NCBI RefSeq assembly: GCF_963678635.1
Contig: NC_087062.1
Span: 44,344,395-44,408,394 of the forward strand
Reading direction: 5' to 3'
DNA from: Symsagittifera roscoffensis
Lineage: Eukaryota > Xenacoelomorpha > Acoela > Convolutidae
DNA: 64,000 bases
Part shown: one piece after another, positions 50,811 to 62,508 of the stretch
How the letters are laid out: every line of letters starts with the position of its first letter
Position numbering within the stretch: the stretch's first letter is position 1
The notes under the pieces: model-generated
Databases searched by the model: none
Told to the model about the DNA's origin: nothing
Seen by the model: only the letters and a program-made list of their open reading frames with translations
Program-made: the position numbers and the translations under genes

Positions 50811-51858
50811 CTTTAATGAATTGTTGTTGCGTTTGATTGATTTTAATCTGGTTTTACTGAGTATAAAGATTTAAACTTGAAACTCAGATTGATATTTAAT
50901 AGATTTCATTTGGTGTCCTCATGTATAAACATTTTGTAAATTAAAACTCTCAGCCTCTTAATGCCTCACTTATCAAGTTGCTAGGAAAAGGAGAGCATAA
51001 TAAGTCATTTTATAACCGAATGTTCGACAAGTCTTCAATCAAAATACAAAAAAGAACTTGAATTTTAAAATCTCGGAAAAATTTTGAGAATTTTTATCTC
51101 GTAAACTTGAGATCCTATAGTCTTTAGACCTCTGATCAAAAAAAATTAACTGGTCGTGAGCAGTATTTTGATATATTGCACGACTATGTTCAGACCATCC
51201 ACTGAAGAGATACAGACATTTCATTTTCGAAAAGCCTCATCCTATATCAATTTTCTAACTTTTTGTTACACGGTCCGAATATAGTCTTCCGACCACTCAT
51301 ATTGCTTCTTGCTTCTCTCGGCGAGCTGGACATTTTTGAGCCAGGGTGCCGACACTGTACAACATCTAGTTTGGGAGATCATCATTTTTTGTACAAATTT
51401 TATATAATTTTTTTCAAGTTTTGTTTCAATTTTTTTTTGCGGAAACATCTAAATTGCTCTATGGATTGTAAAAATATGGCCTAAGTGAGAGACATTAAGT
51501 CTTCGATGAAATGTTTGGGGAAAGTGTCATCATGATAATGTATATATGACAATGTTTAAGGTACATGTTTTGTTTAAGAAATTAATATTTTTTCTTCTTT
51601 TACATTATTCACGGTTAATTAGTCTTCACCATGTCTAATGAGTTTTTTTTTTACTTTGCAACATTGATGGTTAGTGAGTCTTTATAACAAAAGACATGTT
51701 GTAGTCCATTCAGTTCACATGTTCAAGCCATTAATAAGATATCGAAAATGTTTTTTTTTTCAGAATATTGTTATTAATGTTAAACAACTTAATTAATGTA
51801 TTGTCTCTTTTAATTGATTGCTGTGGACTGAAACCGATCGGAACAAACAATATTTAAT
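50811..51858. other. No gene seen; AT-rich spacer
   Basis: Only short frames of low-complexity composition occur on either strand between the 211-aa ORF and the polymerase promoter repeat. Several t-runs are present. No RNA gene or repeat family was recognised. Confidence 0.5.
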
Positions 51859-52254
51859 CATGATAACGAATAAAATCAATATTCAATTAGATTTTACAAA
51901 TTATTGGCAATCAAAACTTTTGGCGGGACTTTTAAATTGAATTCAAATTTTGGCGGGCGATTGCCGTTTTAACTCAAATTTGAGCGGGATTACATGTAGC
52001 ATGTTTTCAAATTCATCCAATCCCATGAAGTCGTGTTATGTATTTGAAAATTTGTACATGATAACGAATAAATTCAATATTTAATTAGATTTTACAAATT
52101 ATTGGCAATCAAAACTTTTGGCGGGACTTTTATATTGAATTCAAATTTGGGCGGGCGATTGCCGTTTAAACTCAAATTTGAGCGGGATTACATGTAGCAT
52201 ATTTTCAAGTTCATCCAATCCCATGAAGTCGTGTTATGTATTTGAAAATTTGTA
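51859..52254 (+). promoter_or_regulatory. Tandem 198-bp promoter repeat with six E2F-like sites
   Basis: Two direct repeats of about 198 bp (51,859-52,056 and 52,057-52,254) stand immediately upstream of the polymerase start codons. Each unit carries three GC-rich islands in otherwise AT-rich DNA: ttttggcggga, ttttggcgggcg (or tttgggcgggcg) and tttgagcggga. They are at about 51,918, 51,948 and 51,979 in the first unit and 52,116, 52,146 and 52,177 in the second. The first type matches the E2F/DP consensus (TTTSGCGC-like; TTTGGCGGGA is a well-known cellular form). E2F control of a viral DNA polymerase would be analogous to the adenovirus E2 promoter. The repeat extends past an in-frame ATG (52,223), so the promoter and the 5' end overlap. 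Confidence 0.6.
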
Positions 52255-52303
52255 CAAATACGAATTTTATTTGCAAACTTCTATTTCTCTGGAACACTTG
52301 ATA

Positions 52304-55300
52304 ATGAATCCTGCAAAATACAAATGTTATTTTTGTCCAATACTTTTCACATTTAAAACTAACCGAACCAGACATGAACGAAATTTTCATGCTATGGAAA
52401 AAGGTATTCCAATTTACATGTGTAATGATTGCCCTTTCACATCGTTATTGTTATCTTCTCTTGAACAACATTTTATTTCAACTCATGAGAGCATAACCAA
52501 TTTATGTGAATATTGTAGTTTAGGCTTTGTTTCTAACAATGAACTCAATAACCATATGATTACTCTTCCTAGTTTACCTGTCGCTACTAGTAACAATACT
52601 GCATCCATCAGCAAAAACGAAACATTTGCCCCAACCATGAATGTGAATAACAATGAATTACATGAATCTGCTTTCAATGGTACCCTGAAAACTTTTCTTA
52701 TTCCTGGTGATGATAGTGTAGATATATTAGAATTTACGTTTAAGCACAAAGGATAAATCCAAAATTTGATTTTGGCAAACGGTTTCCAATGGCCCCAAAA
52801 AGTTCAATTTTCATTAAATTTGAGTTTACAAAAACCGTCAGTGATCAATGACGAAGATTTGAACAACCCCACTCAAAATGAGCTTGTTGACAATAATGTT
52901 AATTCCCTTATGGTTCCGATTCTATCCGAGGGACTTGTGGATGGAACGTTTTATGAAATGGTCGATAGAATGCAATCGGTGCTTCATTCATTTGCTTCAC
53001 ACGGAAGCGGCTGGGTTAGATTGTTTATCAAATTTGGTAAAATGAATCCCATTCGAGGGTCATCACATATAACATTACCATTAAAAATTGCAAAATCCAG
53101 TCATTTAATTAATATTCGCAACCATGATGACCATGACTGTTTAAATCTTTGTTTTACTGCTGCTTATCACCTTCATTATTGTTTGAATTTAATTGTTAGA
53201 AGATACGAAGATCCAGCTGCTGGAAAAACATGCCCTGCAACTTACAGAACGAGCAACGCCAAAAAACAAATCGGTGAGTTTCCAACCCCAATGAGTTTCA
53301 GAGATATACCCGAATTTGAACGTTTGAACAAAGTTCGTGTCAATGTGTTTCTTTATGAAAAAGGAGACTTGGTGCCTATGTTGATATCAAAAAATGAGTC
53401 TGAAGATACATTCAGTATGGATCTTTTGTTGTTATTTGAGCCGGGTAAACATCATTTCGTGTTAATAACTAACCTGTTAAGATTCATATGTGAAATCAAA
53501 AGTTATAAATTCCGGACCTTCATGCGCCTGTGTCGGAACTGTTTTCACATAAGTTATAGCGAAGAAGCGAACAAGATGCATCAAAGATCATGCAAAGAAC
53601 ATGAACCTGCAGTAATAAAAATGCCATCCGCTGAAGATGGAAGCAATAAATACAAATTCAACAACTATGCAGCAGTTAGTTTTGTTCCTGTCGTTATCTA
53701 ATTCGATTTCGAATCGTTTTTGAAACCTGTAACCACATGCAATAACAACCCGAACACTTCGTCGTCTAGGATCTTAGAAAAACATGAACCCTCTGGTTAC
53801 TCTCTGTGTGAGATTGAACATGGTTCTTCAAAACCATACTTCTTTGATTTAAACAGTAGTGAAAAATGTATACCAAAATTCATCGAGCAGTTACACATAC
53901 TAGCAAAACAAATCTACCAGCAAAAAAATCGATACCCAAACTATATTGGCAATCGATCTATCCTGAAGCAGGATGAAGCCACCTCATGCTGGTTGTGCCT
54001 AGCAGAGTTTGTTGAAGGTGAAACATGCCCTGTTTGGACCACTGTCACTACAGTGGTGAATTCCTAGGGTGGGCGCACTCAAAGTGTAACCTAGCGCGAC
54101 GAAAGGTGCGATATACACCAGTTGTTGGCCACAATATACAAAATTATGATCTTCACCATATTTGTTTGGCTTTTGGTGAGTTGGAACCAACGAGCACGAT
54201 CCAAGTCATACCCGCAACAGATGAGAAGTATATCTCACTAAGCATTGGTGTATTGGTTGACACTTACACACGAGCAAATGGTGTTAAGCAAAATGTCTAT
54301 GAATACATGCGATTCATAGACTCATGTAAATTTTTGAATTCTTCGTTAGAAAAACTTGTTGATAATTTACCAGCTGATAAGTTCTCTATACTAGATGAAC
54401 GCTTCAAACAAGCTGATGAGAGTTCTCGCGCACTTCTAAAGAGGAAAGGTTTTTACCCTTAATCCTATATGTCAAATCGATTAAAGTTTGATGAACAAAA
54501 TCTGCCACCACTCAGTGCATGGGGAAACTCATAAGAAGGAGGAAAAATCAGTGTTAGTGAAGAAGACTTAAAACATGCTCAAACAGTCTTCGATAAATTC
54601 AATTGCATAAACTTAGAGCAATATCACAATCTCTATCTCACATGTGATACTCTTCTTCTCGCATGTGTTTTTGAAGAGTTTCGTTCGATAACTCACGCAA
54701 GCTACGGATTAGATTGCGCGCATCATTTTACTGCGTCGAATCTTGCGGGAGTCGCTTTCAAGGGGATCTGTAATGCTGATATTGAACTTCTTTCGGAAAG
54801 AGAGCATTTAGAAATGGTGGAAAATATGATGCGAGGTGGGACAGCATCTGTTTTTGAAAAAAGAAAATTCAATGCAAACAACCCGTACATGAATGAAAAG
54901 TACAACCCTCAAGAAAAAACAAGTTATGGCTTCATGTTGGATGCAAATAATCTATATGGAGGTGTTATGCAAATGCATAAATTACCAGCACGGGACTTTG
55001 AGTTAATCCATGTAAAGGAAGACGGTGAAGTTAGTACAAGCAGTGAAACGAGCCTTGATGAAATATTGGCAACTCCAGAAGATTCAGATATTGGTTTCAT
55101 TCTTGAAGTAGATCTCGAGTATCCTCAAGAACTTCATGAATCCCATCGAGACTATCCTTTAGCACCAACCAAAGAAGTGGTGCCAGAGGAGTGGTTAAGT
55201 GACTACCAACGAGATGTGGCAGAACAAATGAAAAGCAATGATAATTATCGAGTTGCTCCTAGCAAAGTAAAAAAACTGCTTCAGACATTGCATAACAAGA

Positions 55301-57047
55301 GTAATTATACAGTGCATTACAAACTCTTACAACTCTATGTTCGGTTGGGTTTGAAAATAACGAAAGTACATAGAGTTTTAAAGTTCAAGCAAGAACTATG
55401 GTTAGAACCCTATATAACCCTAAACACAAACAAAAGGAAAGCTGCACGAAAAAAAATTGAAGAAGCACTGTACAAATTGTTTGAATAATTCTGCATATGG
55501 AAAAACATGCGAATCGAAAAGAAAGAGTGAAGGTTAATATTGTACATAACGCTGAAGAAACAATGCAACAAACTTCTGCTTTTGACTTCAAGACATTTAA
55601 AATATTTGGTGATGATTTAGCGGCATTGACGTCAGCATCACGAGTCATTAATTGGAATGTACCTACCATAGTAGGAGCATGCGTGCTTGAAATCGCTAAA
55701 TTTGAAATGTATCGGTTTCACTATGAAATTATGAAACCAAACTTTGAGTGTCGATTGCTTTACTCCGATACCGATAGTTTGCTTTACGAAATAGAAACCG
55801 AAAAGAATGCAGATTTTTACGAAATTTTGAAAAACAAATCCAACATTATTGACGAATTCGACTTCTCAAATTATCCCGAAAACCATCCCCTGTTTAACAA
55901 GCAAAACAAACTGACAGTTCTCAAATACAAAGATGAATTCCCAGCCGACACCATCACGGACTTCATTGCTTTAAAACCCAAGTTATACTCAATCGTCTCT
56001 CTAAGTGAGTAATTTCAATTACTCATCAAATTTTGTCGAAAAAATAAGAATTTTTTTTATTTGTCGACAAAAATTTGTCAAAAAAAAATTTGGCAAAAAT
56101 TTGTCGAAAAAAAAAATTGGGGAAAAAAAATTGGGGAAAAAAATGGGGGAAAAATTTCAAAAATTTTGAAAAAAAAATTTCAAAAAAAATTTGTCGAAAA
56201 TTTGAGGAAAAATTTTTTTTCGAAAAAATTTTCAATGTATTAACGATTAGTTATCATTTATTCATTTTATATACATCATCGTATGCTTTCAGCTAAAGGC
56301 ATTTCCAGGGCAACTCAGAATCTTCTTACTCATCGGAAGTATGAAGAAACTCTTGAGACGGGTAGTCTCTATCGAGCTGAAAACACCAGAATTGCATCTG
56401 ACCGCCATGTTCTGAATACTGTTCGTACGAATAAGATAGCATTGTCATCGTTCGACGATAAACGGTATATATTGGATGATGGCATTTCAACGTTGCCATA
56501 TGGTTACATCGATTCTTCAGAACCGCCTTCAAACGATAGTCGTAGTGGTAATAACAGCTCTACATTTCATGCCGATAGTGCGAACGATGAAACGTTAGAT
56601 CGAGATAGTGATGATGATGACGATCTAGATGCATGGGTTGCTCATTTTGAAGACAATGACGCACCAATAGAATGGGATCAAGAGAATATACTAGATGGTA
56701 TGTCGCAAGAACTTGATCGAACACAAATAGACTGGGATTATACGCAAGATGTGCAATACGATAGTCAAGATAGCTTCATTGACCCCAGCACAAGTCAATC
56801 ACATGTACATCGTTCATTGTTCGATCTTATGTCAACAGCTTCAAATGAAATAGGATTCCAGACTCCGGATCCTGGATTTGCACGTCTCGATCAGATAAAC
56901 GAGAGTGACCTTGACAGTGACGATATTGCCGATTTGAGTGCTGAAACTTCTGCAGAATCGTCTTCAGAATCGTCGGATAATTCTTTTCTTGATCGTGAAG
57001 CCGTTGAAGATGTGCCAACGCAACCAAAACGTTTTCGCAGGAAATAA
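52304..57047 (+). pseudogene. Protein-primed DNA polymerase B (pPolB), copy 1, broken
   Basis: The start is taken at ATG 52,304 (alternative 52,223, inside the promoter repeat). Order of parts: N-terminal C2H2-like zinc fingers (CYFCPILFTFKTNRTRHERNF, CNDCPFTSLLLSSLEQHF with flanking H); the Polinton pre-exonuclease domain (GSGWVRLFIKFGKMNPIRGS, INIRNHDDHDCLNLCF, FRDIPEFERL); ExoI FDFESF just after 53,701; ExoII VGHNIQNYDLHHI; palm motif LDANNLYGG (54,940); YSDTDSLLYEIET (55,761); and a C-terminal KGISRATQNL...DDKRYILDDGISTLPYG block continuing into an acidic tail of about 170 residues. Breaks: TAA at 52,754, 53,699, 54,460 and 54,532; frameshift near 54,035; an extra T near 55,481 that disrupts the NNSAYGKT motif; and a frameshift near 55,520. 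A GT-AG intron (56,005-56,292) divides the palm and C-terminal parts. Confidence 0.93.
56005..56292 (+). other. Putative 288-bp GT-AG intron in pPolB copy 1
   Basis: The coding frame after KPKLYSI runs into gtgagt at 56,005 and stops within two codons. Homology resumes at KGISRATQNL right after tatgctttcag ending at 56,292. Removing 56,005-56,292 leaves the reading frame unbroken (phase 1). The interior is A-rich low complexity built from repeated ttgtcgaaaa, aatttggcaaaa and attggggaaaa motifs, unlike flanking exons. The splice sites are good matches to metazoan consensus. The alternative is a low-complexity insertion; the few residues missing compared with other polymerases at this joint leave some doubt. 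Confidence 0.65.
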
Positions 57048-57526
57048 GAAAAAAAATATTTGTTAATGTGATAGTGTGTAAAATATTGTGCAGTAAAGAG
57101 TAACAGCGTTTACATTCAATGGCCAAGCCAGAAATAATTTTGCTTCAAACGCTTCTTATCTAATTTTGACTTTAAGACATGTTTTATGTTTAAATGTGTA
57201 CCAGTGTGCGTGTTACAAAATTTGCGTTAAAATTCATATTAACCTTGAAACGTATGTTTTCCGTTTAATTCTTCAACAGTTTCTTCCTGATAGTACTTGA
57301 CATAGACGTTTACAGAAACCAGTCTATAGTAACACATAAAAATTTCAAGCTGATTCTATACATATATTTCAAACATATTCGGTGCAGAAATCAAGCGTCT
57401 TTCATATACCATTCATGAAACTAATCGCTATAACCACTTTATATACCACTCCAATTTGGTGCATGAACAAAAAGAACGAAATACACCATCTGGGCATTTG
57501 GACAATTTAGCTATCAACCTAACAAA
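57048..57526 (+). other. pPolB 3' flank, no gene
   Basis: AT-rich sequence follows the polymerase stop codon. No gene, TIR or RNA was recognised. The same stretch is present in unit 2 (61,515-62,012) with a small local replacement near 61,682-61,720. Confidence 0.5.
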
Positions 57527-57714
57527 AATTTACATTCAGGATCATTGGTTTAAAAAATTATACATTGGGATCAAACTTGTGGGATCATTATTTGGGATCA
57601 TGAAAAATTTTACATGGGATCAGTACTTTTACATGGGATCTCAAAAATTTACGTTGGGATCTCAATACCCAATGATCCCTGTAGGGATCACCCCCTCCGA
57701 TCCCAGTGTAAATT
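57527..57714. repeat. Small foldback element with GGGATC repeats (copy 1)
   Basis: A 188-bp element begins aatttacattcaggatc and ends with an imperfect inverse, gatcccagtgtaaatt. Inside, the words tgggatca/tgggatct recur six times at intervals of about 15-30 bp, with further gatccc/gggatcac words near the right end. It looks like a MITE-like or hairpin-forming repeat. It is not related to the 132-bp satellite. The open frame across it is accidental. Confidence 0.6.
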
Positions 57715-57806
57715 AGCTATACTACTAACTTAATTCATGCCCTAATCATAACATCAAAAAGGCAAAAATTGAACAATTTTGAAGAACTGCATTTTTATTA
57801 AGGACA

Positions 57807-58022
57807 ATGTTAGCTTCTTGGGACTCATCGATCACAAAAGTACGAAAAACTGTAAATTTCTGTGAATTGTTTGATAAAAACAATCTCCAAGATTTTTTCA
57901 TTCAAGAAAACCTACGTTATTTCAACAATGAAATTTCACTCAGTCTTATCAATAAAAACCGCAAGGTTTTGTATATGGCTAGAATGCTTTTACTTTATAA
58001 AAATACAATAAAAAAAATCTAG
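57807..58022 (+). CDS. Hypothetical 71-aa ORF (copy 1)
   Basis: A short frame opens MLASWDSSITKVRKTVNFCE and ends in a basic KKI. It is identical in the second duplication unit, but so is the surrounding non-coding DNA, so conservation is not evidence of coding. No family is recognised, and the call is weak. Confidence 0.2.
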   Translation: MLASWDSSITKVRKTVNFCELFDKNNLQDFFIQENLRYFNNEISLSLINKNRKVLYMARMLLLYKNTIKKI

Positions 58023-58402
58023 GCCTATTTTTAACACAGATTAAAGTTCATCTTACCATATGAAAACATAAGTTTTAATTCTATGTGCATGCAAAAAAAT
58101 TCAGTCAATTTTGAATTATTGGTTTTGATGATGATTATCACCTTCTGCCCTCACATTTGATACGATTTTAATATAAACGCGATAAATTCATTATCCCAGA
58201 TATTTGAAAGTGCGTGAAATACTTATGACTTTGACTCAGCCAGACCAAGTTGAAAATTAAAGCTCTCAAATCTGGACTTATTGATCAAACAAGCTTGACA
58301 TCAATATTTCCGGCGACCACAGAAAGGGATCAAGCCATTCACAACTGGATTAAGGTCACCATCAGTCTACCTCAGACTCCTTCATAGGTCGTCTTCATTA
58401 AA

Positions 58403-61400
58403 AAATCTACCAGCAAAAAAATCGATACCCAAACTATATTGGCAATCGATCTATCCTGAAGCAGGATGAAGCCACCTCATGCTGGTTGTGCCTAGCAGAG
58501 TTTGTTGAAGGTGAAACATGCCCTGTTTGGACCACTGTCACTACAGTGGTGAATTCCTAGGGTGGGCGCACTCAAAGTGTAACCTAGCGCGACGAAAGGT
58601 GCGATATACACCAGTTGTTGGCCACAATATACAAAATTATGATCTTCACCATATTTGTTTGGCTTTGGGTGAGTTGGAACCAACGAGCACGATCCAAGTC
58701 ATACCCGCAACAGATGAGAAGTATATCTCACTAAGCATTGGTGTATTGGTTGACACTTACACACGAGCAAATGGTGTTAAGCAAAATGTCTATGAATACA
58801 TGCGATTCATAGACTCATGTAAATTTTTGAATTCTTCGTTAGAAAAACTTGTTGATAATTTACCAGCTGATAAGTTCTCTATACTAGATGAACGCTTCAA
58901 ACAAGCTGATGAGAGTTCTCGCGCACTTCTAAAGAGGAAAGGTTTTTACCCTTAATCCTATATGTCAAATCGATTAAAGTTTGATGAACAAAATCTGCCA
59001 CCACTCAGTGCATGGGGAAACTCATAAGAAGGAGGAAAAATCAGTGTTAGTGAAGAAGACTTAAAACATGCTCAAACAGTCTTCGATAAATTCAATTGCA
59101 TAAACTTAGAGCAATATCACAATCTCTATCTCACATGTGATACTCTTCTTCTCGCATGTGTTTTTGAAGAGTTTCGTTCGATAACTCACGCAAGCTACGG
59201 ATGAGATTGCGCGCATCATTTTACTGCGTCGAATCTTGCGGGAGACGCTTTCAAGAGGATCTGTAATGCTGATATTGAACTTCTTTCGGAAAGAGAGCAT
59301 TTAGAAATGGTGGAAAATATGATGCGAGGTGGGACAGCATCTGTTTTTGAAAAAAGAAAATTCAATGCAAACAACCCGTACATGAATGAAAAGTACAACC
59401 CTCAAGAAAAAACAAGTTATGGCTTCATGTTGGATGCAAATAATCTATATGGACGTGTTATGCAAATGCATAAATTACCAGCACGGGACTTTGAGTTAAT
59501 CCATGTAAAGGAAGACGGTGAAGTTAGTACAAGCAGTGAAACGAGCCTTGATGAAATATTGGCAACTCCAGAAGATTCAGATATTGGTTTCATTCTTGAA
59601 GTAGATCTCGAGTACCCTCAAGAACTTCATGAATCCCATCGAGACTATCCTTTAGCACCAACCAAAGAAGTGGTGCCAGAGGAGTGGTTAAGTGACTACC
59701 AACGAGATCTGGCAGAACAAATGAAAAGCAATGATAATTATCGAGTTGCTCCTAGCAAAGTAAAAAAACTGCTTCAGACATTGCATAACAAGAGTAATTA
59801 TACAGTGCATTACAAAATCTTACAACTCTATGTTCGGTTGGGTTTGAAAATAACGAAAGTACATAGAGTTTTAAAGTTCAAGCAAGAACTATGGTTAGAA
59901 CCCTATATAACCCTAAACACAAACAAAAGGAAAGCTGCACGAAACAAATTTGAAGAAGCACTGTACAAATTGTTGAATAATTCTGCATATGGAAAAACAT
60001 GCGAATCGAAAAGAAAGAGTGAAGGTTAATATTGTACATAACGCTGAAGAAACAATGCAACAAACTTCTGCTTTTGACTTCAAGACATTTAAAATATTTG
60101 GTGATGATTTAGCGGCATTGACGTCAGCATCACGAGTCATTAATTGGAATGTACCTACCATAGTAGGAGCATGCGTGCTTGAAATCGCTAAATTTGAAAT
60201 GTATCGGTTTCACTATGAAACCAAACTTTGAGTGTCGATTGCTTTACTCCGATACCGATAGTTTGCTTTACGAAATAGAAACCGAAAAGAATGCAGATTT
60301 TTACGAAATTTTGAAAAACAAATCCAACATTATTGACGAATTCGACTTCTCAAATTATCCCGAAAACCATCCCCTGTTTAACAAGCAAAACAAACTGACA
60401 GTTCTCAAATACAAAGATGAGTTCCCAGCCGACACCATCACGGACTTCATTGCTTTAAAACCCAAGTTATACTCAATCGTCTCTCTAAGTGAGTAATTTC
60501 AATTACTCATCAAATTTTGTCGAAAAAATAAGAATTTTTTTTATTTGTCGACAAAAAAAATTTGTCAAAAAAAAATTTGGCAAAAATTTGTCGAAAAAAA
60601 AAATTGGGGAAAAAAAATTGGGGAAAAAAATGGGGGAAAAAATTTCTTGAAAAAAAAAATTTCAAAAAAAATTTGTCGAAAATTTGAGGAAAAATTTTTT
60701 TTCGAAAAAAATTTCAATGTATTAACGATTAGTTATCATTTATTCATTTTATATACATCATCGTATGCTTTCAGCTAAAGGCATTTCCAGGGCAACTCAG
60801 AATCTTACTCATCGGAAGTATGAAGAAACTCTTGAGACGGGTAGTCTCTATCGAGCTGAAAACACCAGAATTGCATCTGACCGCCATGTTCTGAATACTG
60901 TTCGTACGAATAAGATAGCATTGTCATCGTTCGACGATAAACGGTATATATTGGATGATGGCATTTCAACGTTGCCATATGGTTACATCGAGTCTTCAGA
61001 ACCGCCTTCAAACGATAGTCGTGGTGGTAATAACAGCTCTACATTTCATGCCGATAGTGCGAACGATGAAACGTTAGATCGAGATAGTGATGATGATGAC
61101 GATCTAGATGCATGGGTTGCTCATTTTGAAGACAATGACGCACCAATAGAATGGGATCAAGAGAATATACTAGATGGTATGTCGCAAGAACTTGATCGAA
61201 CACAAATAGACTGGGATTATACGCAAGATGTGCAATACGATAGTCAAGATAGCTTCATTGACCCCAGCACAAGTCAATCACATGTACATCGTTCATTGTT
61301 CGATCTTATGTCAACAGTTTCAAATGAAATAGGATTCCAGACTCCGGATCCTGGATTTGCACGTCTCGATCAGATAAACGAGAGTGACCTTGACAGTGAC

Positions 61401-61514
61401 GATATTGCCGATTTGAGTGCTGAAACTTCTGCAGAATCGTCGGATAATTCTTTTCTTGATCGTGAAGCCGTTGAAGATGTGCCAACGCAACCAAAACGTT
61501 TTCGCAGGAAATAA
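58403..61514 (+). pseudogene. pPolB copy 2, 5'-truncated by the duplication breakpoint
   Basis: The copy begins inside the exonuclease domain at the breakpoint and has no start codon, zinc fingers or promoter. It shares with copy 1 the frameshift near 58,528, the TAA stops at 58,953 and 59,025, and the frameshift near 60,012. It differs by an added TGA near 59,203, an 8-bp deletion near 60,220 in the HYE segment, and two in-frame tail deletions. It keeps the LLNNSAYGKT motif in frame where copy 1 has an extra T. YSDTDSLLYEIET, the intron and the acidic tail are present. It cannot encode a full polymerase. Confidence 0.93.
60489..60774 (+). other. Putative 286-bp GT-AG intron in pPolB copy 2
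   Basis: Same gtgagt donor and tgctttcag acceptor as copy 1. The length differs by two bases overall because of a-run changes and a local deletion of atttcaaaaattttg-type sequence. The splice sites are unchanged although the interior has drifted. Confidence 0.62.
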
Positions 61515-62012
61515 GAAAAAACATATTTGTTAATGTGATAGTGTGTAAAATATTGTGCAGTAAAGAGTAACAGCGTTTACATTCAATGGCCAAGCCAGAA
61601 ATAATTTTGCTTCAAACGCTTCTTATCTAATTTTGACTTTAAGACATGTTTTATGTTTTAATGTGTACCAGTGTGCGTGTTAGAATTGGTGTTATATTTG
61701 AAACAAAAGTTTACAAAATTCATATTAACCTTGAAACGTATGTTTTCCGTTTAATTCTTCAACAGTTTCTTCCTGATAGTACTTGACATAGACGTTTACA
61801 GAAACCAGTCTATAGTAACACATAAAAATTTCAAGCTGATTCTATACATATATTTCAAACATATTCGGTGCAGAAATCAAGCGTCTTTCATATACCATTC
61901 ATGAAACTAATCGCTATAACCACTTTATATACCACTCCAATTTGGTGCATGAACAAAAAGAACGAAATACACCATCTGGGCATTTGGACAATTTAGCTAT
62001 CAACTTAACAAA

Positions 62013-62200
62013 AATTTACATTCAGGATCATTGGTTTAAAAAATTATACATTGGGATCAAACTTGTGGGATCATTATTTGGGATCATGAAAAATTTTACA
62101 TGGGATCAGTACTTTTACATGGGATCTCAAAAATTTACGTTGGGATCTCAATACCCAATGATCCCTGTAGGGATCACCCCCTCCGATCCCAGTGTAAATT
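62013..62200. repeat. Small foldback element with GGGATC repeats (copy 2)
   Basis: Second copy of the 188-bp element, carried along by the tandem duplication, with the same imperfect terminal inversion. Confidence 0.6.
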
Positions 62201-62292
62201 AGCTATACTACTAACTTATTTCATGCCCTAATCATAACATCAAAAAGGCAAAAATTGAACAATTTTGAAGAACTGCATTTTTATTAAGGACA

Positions 62293-62508
62293 ATGTTAGC
62301 TTCTTGGGACTCATCGATCACAAAAGTACGAAAAACTGTAAATTTCTGTGAATTGTTTGATAAAAACAATCTCCAAGATTTTTTCATTCAAGAAAACCTA
62401 CGTTATTTCAACAATGAAATTTCACTCAGTCTTATCAATAAAAACCGCAAGGTTTTGTATATGGCTAGAATGCTTTTACTTTATAAAAATACAATAAAAA
62501 AAATCTAG
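62293..62508 (+). CDS. Hypothetical 71-aa ORF (copy 2)
   Basis: Identical in protein sequence to the 57,807 frame. It lies in the duplicated flank and is probably not a gene. Confidence 0.2.
   Translation: MLASWDSSITKVRKTVNFCELFDKNNLQDFFIQENLRYFNNEISLSLINKNRKVLYMARMLLLYKNTIKKI

Larger units (their letters stand above)
53910..58400 (+). repeat. Tandem duplication unit 1, ~4.49 kb
   Basis: The left breakpoint is inside the polymerase gene at about 53,910 (aaatctaccagc) and the right end is at about 58,400 (gtcttcatta). The same sequence restarts directly at 58,401-58,403. The offset to unit 2 is 4,493 bp in the first half, 4,482-4,486 bp in the second, because of small indels. Unit 1 contains the last two thirds of pPolB copy 1, its intron, a small foldback element and about 680 bp of flank. 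Confidence 0.97.

Noticed and set aside
56061..56243. Lysine-rich frames in both directions at the A-rich block
   Set aside because: They translate the low-complexity intron interior.
57456..57716. 86-codon plus-strand frame in both duplication units
   Set aside because: It reads through the tgggatc foldback repeat; its conservation reflects the duplication only.
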